Shown here: positions 45,953 to 54,400 of the stretch, piece after piece
Layout: each line of letters opens with the position of its first letter
Numbering within the stretch: the stretch's first letter is position 1
Origin: Prevotella sp.
GTDB taxonomy: Bacteria; Bacteroidota; Bacteroidia; Bacteroidales; Bacteroidaceae
Assembly: GCA_017618275.1 (NCBI GenBank)
Contig: JAFZUS010000111.1
Location: 103,573 to 163,837 of the forward strand
DNA: 60,265 bases
Direction: 5' to 3'
The notes under the pieces: generated by a model
What the model was told of the DNA's origin: nothing
The model's input: the letters and a program-made list of their open reading frames with translations, nothing else
The model's database searches: none
Translations under genes and position numbers: made by a program

Positions 45953-45984
45953 GCAAAGATACGAATATGTGAGCAAAAATCCAA
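45953..45984 (-). promoter_or_regulatory. Promoter of the small repeat protein
   Basis: On the minus strand TTG at 45984-45982, 20 bases, TATCTTTGC at 45961-45953. Confidence 0.75.
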
Positions 45985-46049
45985 ATATTTTTTTATATTT
46001 ATCTGTATCAAAGTATAAAGTCTAATAACCTTGCCTTATTTGAAAATAA

Positions 46050-46077
46050 CCCGTCCTTATCGTCTGATAGGGGCGGG
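46050..46077. other. Hairpin between divergent promoters
   Basis: CCCGTCCTTATC, GTCT loop, GATAGGGGCGGG: a 12-bp stem with two G-U pairs. No T-run follows. It lies between the divergent promoters of the repeat protein and the VOC gene; the rest of 45985-46137 is AT-rich without further features. Confidence 0.45.
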
Positions 46078-46137
46078 TCGTCTCATAAACAATCTTAATT
46101 TTTTGGGATGAAGTGTATCATTTCTGAGATTTTTGTT

Positions 46138-46146
46138 TATCTTTGT
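46138..46146 (+). promoter_or_regulatory. -7 element of the VOC gene
   Basis: TATCTTTGT, 36 bases before the ATG; a TTG at 46113-46115 is 22 bases upstream. Confidence 0.6.
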
Positions 46147-46182
46147 CGTTCAATAGAATATAAAACCTAAATTATTAATGAA

Positions 46183-46566
46183 ATGAGGATTAATCATATT
46201 GCAATGTATGTGAACGACCTTGAAGCAGCAAGGGACTTCTTCGTGAGATATTTTGAAGCCAAGTCGAGCGACAAGTACCATAACCCTAAAACAGGCTTCC
46301 GTTCATACTTCATGACTTTCGATGACGGTTCGAAACTGGAGTTGATGAACCGACCTGTGATGTTGGACTATACGAAGAAACCCAATCGGACGGGTTATGC
46401 CCACCTTTCTATCTCAGTAGGCAGTAAGGAAAAGGTCGACGACCTGACGGAACGTCTCGAAGCAGAAGGCTACCACGTAGAGTGCGAGCCTCGTGCGACA
46501 GGCGACGGTTTCTATGAGAGTTGTGTGAAAGGTGTTGAAGACAACTTGATAGAGATTACCATCTGA
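46183..46566 (+). CDS. VOC (glyoxalase/dioxygenase superfamily) protein
   Basis: 127 residues. Two beta-alpha-beta-beta-beta units: MRINHIAMYVNDLEAARDFFVRYF...KLELMN and YAHLSISVGSKEKVDDL...NLIEITI. The metal ligand positions (His5, Glu in KLELM, His in AHLSI, Glu in IEITI) are all filled, so a metal-dependent lyase or related activity is possible; the substrate is not evident. Monocistronic with its own promoter and a terminator shared with the convergent phosphorylase gene. Confidence 0.92.
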   Translation: MRINHIAMYVNDLEAARDFFVRYFEAKSSDKYHNPKTGFRSYFMTFDDGSKLELMNRPVMLDYTKKPNRTGYAHLSISVGSKEKVDDLTERLEAEGYHVECEPRATGDGFYESCVKGVEDNLIEITI

Positions 46567-46582
46567 TTCAGTTCTCAGCAAG

Positions 46583-46616
46583 AATAATCCCCGTCAAATG
46601 ATTGGCGGGGATTATT
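46583..46616. terminator. Bidirectional terminator
   Basis: 11-bp stem AATAATCCCCG / CGGGGATTATT between convergent genes, ending in A- and T-rich flanks on both sides. Confidence 0.8.
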
Positions 46617-46631
46617 GTTGACAGGCGTTTT

Positions 46632-49106
46632 TTACATCGTGACCTCTACCACGTGTTTGCCAGCAGAGTAGGGGATGACGGTGCCATCTACGGGCTTGCC
46701 ATCGAGGGTGATGGATTTGATGCCCTTATGGGCCCCATTCGGATGGATGGTGATCTCGTAGTCGGCCTCGCGGAACTTACGCTGAACGGTATAGTCGGTG
46801 GCTGTCTCAGGCAGACAAGGATCGATGCGGATACCGTCATAGTCGGGCTTGATGCCGAGGATGAACTCAGAGACGGTGTACCACATCCATGCGGCGGTAC
46901 CTGTCAACCACGAGTTCTTTCCCTCGCCAGGCTTGAAGGCGTCCTTACCGGCTACCATCTGACAATTGACGTAGGGCTCCACCTTGTGTAGCGTCTGGTA
47001 TTTCTCCTCGACGTACGAAGGCAGGATCTTAGCATAGTGGCTCCAGGCATCGTTACCGCGACCTGCGATACATTCACCAATGATGACCCAAGGATTGTTG
47101 TGGCAGAAGATACCGGCATTCTCCTTGTAGCCCTCGGGATATGAAGAAATCTCACCGTATTCGTAGATGTACTTCGTGAAGGCGGGGTTGTTGAGCACCA
47201 TACCGTGTTCGCACTCGAGGTATTTCTTACAGGAGTCGAGCGACTTGGCCACCATACCCTCTTCGGCTCCGATCTCAGCCATCGTACACCAGCCTTGCGA
47301 CTCGATGAAGATCTTGGCTTCCTCGCACTCGTTGGAGCCGATCTTACGACCATAGAAGTCGTAGGCACGGAGATACCACTCACCATCCCAGCCGTGCTTT
47401 TTCACAGCCTCTATCATGGCGTCGACGGCAGCCTGCATACGGGCAGCCTCGTCGGAGAAATATCCGGACTTTCCGGGATCTTCGGATATTCCGGAGAGTT
47501 GCTTGCAAAGGGCGACGTAGTCCTTGCCCGTTACCACGAACAGACCTGCAATCATCAGTGATTCGGCCTTGGTGCCCTCGCTTACGTTCTCGGTGGTCTG
47601 GAAACTCTCGTTAGGATCCCATGAGAAGCAGTTCAGGTTCAGACAGTCGTTCCAGTCGGCACGTCCGATGAGTGGCAGCATGTGGGGCCCCAGGTTCTTG
47701 ATGACATGGTCCATCGAGATCTTCAGGTGCTCGAAGAGCGTCACCTCCGTACCGGGCTGGTTGTCGAAGGGCACCATCTCATCGAGGATAGAGAAGTCGC
47801 CCGTCTCCTTGATATAGGCCACCGTACCGAAGATGAGCCAGCAGGGGTCATCGTTGAAACCACCACCGATGTCGTTGTTGCCACGTTTGGTGAGAGGCTG
47901 GTACTGGTGATAGCAGCCACCATCCGGGAACTGCGTGGAGGCGATGTCGATGATGCGCTGACGGGCACGGGGCGGTATCTGGTGTACGAAGCCCACGAGG
48001 TCCTGATTCGAGTCGCGGAAGCCCATGCCACGACCTACGCCACTCTCGAAGAAACTTGCGCTACGCGAGAAGTTGAAGGTGACCATACATTGGTACTGGT
48101 TCCAGATGTTCACCATGCGGTCGAGTTTGTCGTTGCCTGTCTTCACCTTATAGATATTAAGCAGGGCATCCCAGTACTCGCAGAGTTCGGCAAAAGCCTT
48201 GTCCACCTTCTCGGTAGTATCGAGTTCGGCTATCAGTGCATGAGCCTTCTTCTTGTTGATGACCTGGGGCTTCTCGAATTTCTCGTCCTGCTCATTTTCG
48301 ATGTAACCCAGCAGGAAGACGAAGTCTTTGCTCTCGCCTGGTTTCAGTGTCACCTCGATGTAATGCGAAGCGATGGGACTCCAACCGTGGGCGTGGCTGT
48401 TGCGAGGCTTACCCTCCATCACCACCTGGGGATCAGCGAACTCGTTGTAGAGGCCTACGAAGGTTTCGCGATCGGTATCGAAGCCCTGGATGGGGGTATT
48501 GACATGATAGAAGGCATAATGGTTACGACGTTCGCGATACTCAGTCTTGTGATAAATCGTCGAGCCCTCGATCTCTACTTCACCCGTAGAGAAGTTACGC
48601 TGGAAATTCTCCATATCCGTAGCGGCATTCCAGAGGCACCACTCCTCAAACGAGAAGAGTTTCAGGGTTTTGGTCTCAGCAGACTCGTTCTTCAGGGTCA
48701 GTTTCTGCACCTCGCACCATTTCTTCAGCGGTACGAAGAAGAGCACGCTGGCCTCCACACCATTTTTCTTACCCGTGATGCGGGTGTAACTCATACCATG
48801 ACGGCACTCGTAGAAGTCGAGCGGTGTCTTGCAAGGCTTCCACCCCGGATTCCAAACGGTATCGCCATCTTTGATATAGAAATAGCGGCCACCATTATCC
48901 ATCGGCACGTTGTTGTAGCGATAGCGGGTGATACGACGGAACTTGGCGTCCTTGTAGAAACTGTAACCTCCTGCGGTGTTACTAATCAGAGAGAAAAAGT
49001 CTTCATTGCCCAGATAGTTGATCCAGGGCCAAGGGGTCTGCGGGTCTGTGATCACATACTCGCGGTGCTGGTCGTCAAAGTGACCATAACGTTTCTGTTG
49101 TTCCAT
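46632..49106 (-). CDS. Cellobiose phosphorylase (GH94)
   Basis: 824 residues from [12 protein letters not shown]. Splits cellobiose with phosphate to glucose-1-phosphate and glucose in the cytoplasm, saving ATP. It follows the well-studied Cellvibrio/Cellulomonas enzyme nearly throughout: YGHFDDxxREYVIT, WINYLG, [21 protein letters not shown], [19 protein letters not shown], the catalytic [14 protein letters not shown] (Asp484-Asp487 region) and [12 protein letters not shown]. No signal peptide. Residues around 537-549 ([13 protein letters not shown]) are coded by a 9-bp repeat array at 47461-47495 in a variable loop. It would process the products of secreted cellulases such as the GH5 protein. 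Confidence 0.96.
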   Translation of the reverse strand: MEQQKRYGHFDDQHREYVITDPQTPWPWINYLGNEDFFSLISNTAGGYSFYKDAKFRRITRYRYNNVPMDNGGRYFYIKDGDTVWNPGWKPCKTPLDFYECRHGMSYTRITGKKNGVEASVLFFVPLKKWCEVQKLTLKNESAETKTLKLFSFEEWCLWNAATDMENFQRNFSTGEVEIEGSTIYHKTEYRERRNHYAFYHVNTPIQGFDTDRETFVGLYNEFADPQVVMEGKPRNSHAHGWSPIASHYIEVTLKPGESKDFVFLLGYIENEQDEKFEKPQVINKKKAHALIAELDTTEKVDKAFAELCEYWDALLNIYKVKTGNDKLDRMVNIWNQYQCMVTFNFSRSASFFESGVGRGMGFRDSNQDLVGFVHQIPPRARQRIIDIASTQFPDGGCYHQYQPLTKRGNNDIGGGFNDDPCWLIFGTVAYIKETGDFSILDEMVPFDNQPGTEVTLFEHLKISMDHVIKNLGPHMLPLIGRADWNDCLNLNCFSWDPNESFQTTENVSEGTKAESLMIAGLFVVTGKDYVALCKQLSGISEDPGKSGYFSDEAARMQAAVDAMIEAVKKHGWDGEWYLRAYDFYGRKIGSNECEEAKIFIESQGWCTMAEIGAEEGMVAKSLDSCKKYLECEHGMVLNNPAFTKYIYEYGEISSYPEGYKENAGIFCHNNPWVIIGECIAGRGNDAWSHYAKILPSYVEEKYQTLHKVEPYVNCQMVAGKDAFKPGEGKNSWLTGTAAWMWYTVSEFILGIKPDYDGIRIDPCLPETATDYTVQRKFREADYEITIHPNGAHKGIKSITLDGKPVDGTVIPYSAGKHVVEVTM
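47461..47495. repeat. 9-bp degenerate tandem repeat inside the cellobiose phosphorylase gene
   Basis: Units TATCCGGAC, TTTCCGGGA, TCTTCGGAT, ATTCCGGA with a TCCGG core in most. Read through in frame. The same unit occurs in the acyl-CoA synthetase gene at 50307-50333. Confidence 0.7.
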
Positions 49107-49136
49107 TGCTTCGATTGTTTTTGTTATAATTGCTTT

Positions 49137-49168
49137 GCAAAGATACAAACATATTCTGATTATTCCAA
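49137..49168 (-). promoter_or_regulatory. Promoter of the cellobiose phosphorylase gene
   Basis: Minus strand TTG at 49168-49166, 20 bases, TATCTTTGC at 49145-49137. Confidence 0.8.
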
Positions 49169-49216
49169 ATCTTTATGAGAATAGTGTTACCAATAAGCAA
49201 GATAATATTGTTGGCT

Positions 49217-51331
49217 TTATTTCTCGATGAGGATGCGGGCATCGACGGCGACGACATCATTCTCGTCGGCGAGGAGCGGGTTGAGGTCCATCTCCTTGAT
49301 CTCCGTCGCGAAGCGGAGCAGGGTGGAGAGGCGCACGATGATCTCGGCATACTTCTGTTCGTTGATACCCTTCTGGCCTCGTGTACCTTTTAATATCTTA
49401 TAGCCACGCAGCGAGTGAACCATGGAATAAGCCTCAGCATAACTCAGGGGAGCCAGACCTGACGACACATCTTTCAGTACCTCGACGAAGATGCCTCCCA
49501 GACCACAGAGTACGACGTGCCCGAAGCGTTCCTCGTACTTGGCACCGATGAAGAGTTCCGTGCCACGCAGCATCTTCTGAACCATCACGCCTGTGGCATC
49601 TTGGATCTGCATCATCCGTTCAAATTCCAGGGCGAGATGCTCCGCCGTTCGGATGTTCAGGGCCACACCGCCCACATCGCTCTTATGGACGGGTCCCACC
49701 ACCTTGGCGACGACAGGATAGCCCACCCGTTCGGCAAAGGCCGTCAGTTCCTCTTTCGAGGTGCTGACCATCTCAGGTACAAGTGGGATGCCTGCACAGG
49801 AGAGCAGTTCTCGCACAGCGTCAGGAGCCAGATAACCACTCGTAATGCCCTCAAATTTCAGGCGTCGTGTCTCACGGTAGATGATATCCCTGATTCTGGG
49901 GACATCAACACCATAGAGTTCCAGTTCTGTGGGAGCAGGCGGTGGAGTACGCATGATCTGACTGAGGGCTGTTGCCAGTGTCACCTCATCGCTGAAGTTC
50001 ACATGGCCCTTAGCCAGGAACTCCGCCACTTCCGCACCAGCGGTATGCAGACTGGGCAGGACGGGGAAGATGGGTTTCTTGCAGGTCTTGATCTTCTGGT
50101 CGAGTACATCGTAGGCCTCATAGAGTTGAGTGAGGCCAGGGGTGCCGTAGATAACGGCGATGGCATCGATATTGTCGAACTTGTGTTCGCAGTAGTCGAT
50201 GATAATACCCAGTTGTTCTGCCGTGCCCGTGGCGAGGAAGTCGATAGGGTTGGCCACGGAGGAGCCGGGGAAGAGCAGCGCCTTTAGTTCTTCGGTAGGG
50301 GATGGGTTATCCGGATTATCCGGTCTTTCCGGGGTGATTAGGGACGGCACGCAGAGGCCGCCTTTTGAGAGGGCATCCGTGAGCATTACGCCAGGGCCGC
50401 CCGCATGGGTGACGATAGCGAAATTCCTGCCGTTGAGTGGGGGCAGGGTGAAGATACAACCCACCGTCGTCAGTTCCTCACGGGAGAAGCAGCGTACGAT
50501 GCCTGCCTTGCGGAAGAGAGCCTCAACGGCAGAGTCGCTGCTGGCGATGGCACCTGTATGACTCGATGCGGCTCTGCTACCACTCTCGGAAGAGCCTGCC
50601 TTGATGGCAGCGATGCGACAGCCCTTGCGGATGAGGCTGCTGGCATGGAAGAGCAGTTTGTCTGGGTTGGAGATATTCTCGATATAGAGTAGTTTCACCT
50701 TCGAGTTGGTCTCTGGGTTGAAATGCTCGTCCATATACTGCAACACGTCCTCAATGCCGATCTGCTTGCCGTTGCCGATGCTCCACACAGAATTGAACTG
50801 CAATCCCTTGATGACGGCACTCTCCAGGATGAAGACTGCTGTGGCACCAGAGCCGCTGACAAAGTCGGCCCCGCTGGGATGCAGGTTGGGGATGGGCAGG
50901 GTGAAGACACTGTGGTGGTTGCGGTTCAGCAGTCCGATGCAGTTGGGCCCGATGAGGGCCGCCCCATACTGTTCGCAGGTGTCGAGGATACGTTGTTCGA
51001 GTGCTGCTCCTTGCTTCGTCTCCTCGCCAAAACCGGCAGAGATGATGATAAAGGCGCGTGTCTGCTTCTCCTTGGCCAACAACTCCACGTAGTCGGGACA
51101 GAAACGGGCTGCCACCACAAGGATGGCCAGTTCGGTAGGAGGTAGTTCACGGGCATCGTGAAACGTCTTGATGCCCTGCACCTCGTCTTCCTTCGGATTC
51201 ACGATGCGCAGCGTGCCACTATAACCACCACTGATAAGATTTCGCACGATAGAGCCGCCGGGCTTATGTACGTTGTTAGAGCCGCCGATAACGACGATGC
51301 TCTGGGGGTTTAGTAGTTCTTGGTTTATCAT
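49217..51331 (-). CDS. Acetate--CoA ligase (ADP-forming) family protein, fused alpha and beta parts
   Basis: 704 residues from MINQELLNPQ. The N-terminal CoA-binding domain (IVVIGGSNN...GGSIVRNLISGGYSG), the succinyl-CoA ligase-like domains with SHTGAIA carrying the phosphorylated His, and a C-terminal ATP-grasp part (KVVGPVHKSDVGGVALNI, LFIGAKYEERFGHVVLCGLGGIFVEVLKD) are present in that order. It makes ATP while releasing acetate or another acid from its CoA ester. The segment SLITPERPDNPDNPSPTEE includes residues coded by the 9-bp array at 50307-50333. Its promoter is back to back with that of the macroglobulin gene. Confidence 0.93.
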   Translation of the reverse strand: MINQELLNPQSIVVIGGSNNVHKPGGSIVRNLISGGYSGTLRIVNPKEDEVQGIKTFHDARELPPTELAILVVAARFCPDYVELLAKEKQTRAFIIISAGFGEETKQGAALEQRILDTCEQYGAALIGPNCIGLLNRNHHSVFTLPIPNLHPSGADFVSGSGATAVFILESAVIKGLQFNSVWSIGNGKQIGIEDVLQYMDEHFNPETNSKVKLLYIENISNPDKLLFHASSLIRKGCRIAAIKAGSSESGSRAASSHTGAIASSDSAVEALFRKAGIVRCFSREELTTVGCIFTLPPLNGRNFAIVTHAGGPGVMLTDALSKGGLCVPSLITPERPDNPDNPSPTEELKALLFPGSSVANPIDFLATGTAEQLGIIIDYCEHKFDNIDAIAVIYGTPGLTQLYEAYDVLDQKIKTCKKPIFPVLPSLHTAGAEVAEFLAKGHVNFSDEVTLATALSQIMRTPPPAPTELELYGVDVPRIRDIIYRETRRLKFEGITSGYLAPDAVRELLSCAGIPLVPEMVSTSKEELTAFAERVGYPVVAKVVGPVHKSDVGGVALNIRTAEHLALEFERMMQIQDATGVMVQKMLRGTELFIGAKYEERFGHVVLCGLGGIFVEVLKDVSSGLAPLSYAEAYSMVHSLRGYKILKGTRGQKGINEQKYAEIIVRLSTLLRFATEIKEMDLNPLLADENDVVAVDARILIEK
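50307..50333. repeat. 9-bp tandem repeat inside the acyl-CoA synthetase gene
   Basis: Three units: TTATCCGGA, TTATCCGGT, CTTTCCGGG, read in frame as the Pro/Asp/Asn/Arg-rich linker RPDNPDN. Matches the array at 47461. Confidence 0.75.
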
Positions 51332-51348
51332 AAGTGTTGCAATTTGGT

Positions 51349-51380
51349 GCAAAGATAATATAATATTTCATAAATTCCAA
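51349..51380 (-). promoter_or_regulatory. Promoter of the acyl-CoA synthetase gene
   Basis: Minus strand TTG at 51380-51378, 20 bases, TATCTTTGC at 51357-51349, giving a leader of about ten bases. Confidence 0.75.
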
Positions 51381-51401
51381 ATGTTATTCAAAGAAATTCG
51401 C

Positions 51402-51410
51402 TACCTTTGC
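51402..51410 (+). promoter_or_regulatory. -7 element of the macroglobulin operon
   Basis: TACCTTTGC, 24 bases before the ATG at 51435; no obvious TTG. Confidence 0.6.
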
Positions 51411-51434
51411 ATAGTTGAATTAAAAAACATCAGG

Positions 51435-54400
51435 ATGATGAAGAAGTTTATAGTCCTTTTAATTTCGTTAGTTATGCCATTTGCATTATTTGGTCAGACA
51501 TACAGTGCCCTCTGGAAGAAAGTGGAGCAGGCTGGTGAGAAAGACCTGCCCAAGACCCAGTATGAGGTGTTGCAGCAGATTGTGGAGAAGGCTTCGAAGG
51601 AAAAGGCCTACGGACAGTTGTTGAAGGCAGAACTGATGGGTGCGCAGGTGATGAGATCGATTGCCCCCGACTCGTTGAAGCCGGCGATGGAGCGCATGAG
51701 TGAACGGTGTGAGACGATACAGGACGAGGTACTGAAGACCATCTACCAGACGGTGCTCTACAAGGTATACAACGACAATATCATTCTGTTTGTGACACCC
51801 GGCAAGGGTACCAGTGAACCGGCGTACAAGAAGCCGGAACTGACGGAAAACCTCTGCCGGAAACTCGCCCAGGTGAAGGACACAACCTACGACCCCTTCG
51901 TGAAAGAGGGAACAGACAGCAAGATCTTCGACCACGACTTGCTGAGTGTGGTGGGCTATGAACTGTACGACTTTGAACCCCTGTACAAATATTATCAGAA
52001 GGCAGGCAACCGGGCTGCGACCTGTGTGGTGGCTGCCAAGTTGTACGAATGGGATGCAGGGTATGTGGACAAACTGGACTCGTTGATGGAAGCCTATGGC
52101 GACCTGCCCGAGGCCGGAGAACTGGCCCTGGTCCGTTATCGTCTCACCAAAAGGGATATGACGGCAGAAGAGAAGATCCGCTATATCGACAATGCCCTGC
52201 GACGCTGGGGCGGTTGGAAGCGGATGAACACGTTCCGTAATGAGGAGAAAGACCTCACCAACCCACAGTACCGTGTGGCCTACGATCTTCAGGTGAACCA
52301 GCCGATGCAGGAGATGAAGATCAAGTTGGAAGAGTTGCGCAACGTGTCGTCGCTCTTGATGAAAGTCTATCGCGTGAAGGCCCATGGCGACATCGATATC
52401 CGTCCGAGTTATCCCGAGGGTTATAAGAAAATCAAGCCCCTGTTGAGTGAGACATCCGTGAAGGTGGATCGCGTGTTTCTGGGCAAGCAGCCCTATGAGA
52501 TCTTCAAGGACTCCCTGACACTCGAGGGACTGCCTATAGGCGTCTATATGCTGGAGTTCACGACGAACCCCTCCACACAGGTGATCCGTCAACTCTATTT
52601 CGTGACGGATGTCTATACGATGGCAGAGAGTCTGCCCGATAAGACGACCCGTTATGTGGTGGTCAGTGCCACCACGGGACAGCCTATCGCCAACGCCCAC
52701 CTGCGCATCCAGGAGTATATATCCTATAATAAATATGACACCTCGAATGTGAGGGTGAACGACAAGGGCGAGTATCTGTACAAGAGCAAGCACAACGGAC
52801 GTTGCGAGGTGTTTGCCTTTACCGACGACGACAAGTTCTGTCCGGAGATGAATGTCGCCAACCGATACAGGTATTACGAAGAAAACTATAACCCGGACCG
52901 TACGAATGTGTTTACCGACAGGTCCATCTACCGTCCCGGACAGACGGTGCACGCGGCAGCGATGATGTATAAGGTGACGGATGGCTATAAGCACGATGTC
53001 ATCCAAGGCAGACAGTTGACATTCCACCTGCTCGATGCCAACAGGAAAGAGGTGAAGAAAGAGACAGCCCGGACGGATGCCTACGGCGTGTGTGCCGTTG
53101 ATTTCACGTTGCCCTCCACAGGAATGACGGGTGGGTACAGCATCCGCGTGAACAATGAAACGGCCTACTTCAGAGTCGAGGAATACAAGCGTCCTTCGTT
53201 CAAGGTGGAGTTCCCGGAGGTGAATCAACACTACGAGGCCGGTGACACGGTGGTGGTGCGCGGCAAGGCCCTGACCTATGCTGGCGTACCCGTTCAGGGT
53301 GCCGAGGTGGAATACACGGTGGAGCGCAGGACGGCCTACTGGTGGTGGCGTTCCCTGCGTTACTATGATATGGATGTTCTGGGCATAGGACGTAATAGCG
53401 AGGAGGTGTTCAGCGGAGAGGCGGTGACCGACGCTGACGGTACCTTCCCCGTGGAGATGCCGCTGATCATCCCTGAGAGTGAGTATCCGTTGTTCTTTAA
53501 CTTTGTGGTTAGAGCAGAAGTGACGGATGCGGCAGGTGAGTCCCATATAGAGGTCTTCTCGTTGCCGTTGGGTAACCGCAAGACGGCCCTGAGTGTCGAT
53601 GTCGAGGACCAGATGCTGTTGGAGAGCAATCCCACGATGACCTTCCATCTGCGTAATGCCGCCGGCAAGGATATCGATGCCAGTGTGAAATACAGGATAG
53701 ATGGCAATCGGAGGTGGTTGGACTGGCCGACGCAGAGAAAGATTGAACTGTCGGGGATGCACCTGAAGAGTGGTAAGCATACCGTAGAGGCCATCTGCGA
53801 AGGCGACACGTTGAAGCAAGACTTCGTGGTATTCTCCGAGGAAGATCTGAAGCCAGCCACCGAAACCGACGACTGGCTGTGGGTATCGAGTTATCAGTTC
53901 CTGGACGACAGGACGCCTGTCACCGTTCAGGTGGGCTCGTCGGACAAGGATGTGCACATCGTCTATAGTATCGTCGCCGATGACAAGATCTTAGAGACAG
54001 GGGCTGTGGATAAGTCCAACGAACTCATCAACCGTAAGTTTGTCTATAAGGAGGAATATGGCGATGGCGTCACATTGAACTATGCCTGGGTGAAGAACGG
54101 CAAGTGCTACACGCATCAGGAACAGATCATGCGTCCGATGCCCTTCAAAAAACTCAAACTGGAGTGGAGCACCTTCCGTGACCGATTGACACCGGGACAG
54201 GAGGAAGAGTGGACGCTCACCGTCAAACATCTTGACGATACGCCTGCCGACGCCATGCTGATGGCAACACTCTATGACGAGAGTCTGGATCAGTTGGCGA
54301 AGCACCAATGGTACTTCTCCCCCTTTATCACCCGTAAGTTGTCATTCACAGAGTGGACCTTCGCCAAAAAGTATCCTGTATCGCTGGCAGGTTCTTATGC

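Noticed and set aside
47682-49178. 498-codon open frame on the plus strand
   Set aside because: Antisense to the clearly identified cellobiose phosphorylase.
51486-53957. 823-codon open frame on the minus strand
   Set aside because: A shadow of the macroglobulin gene, His/Leu/Val-rich, without motifs or promoter. Long antisense frames are frequent in this window because of codon bias.
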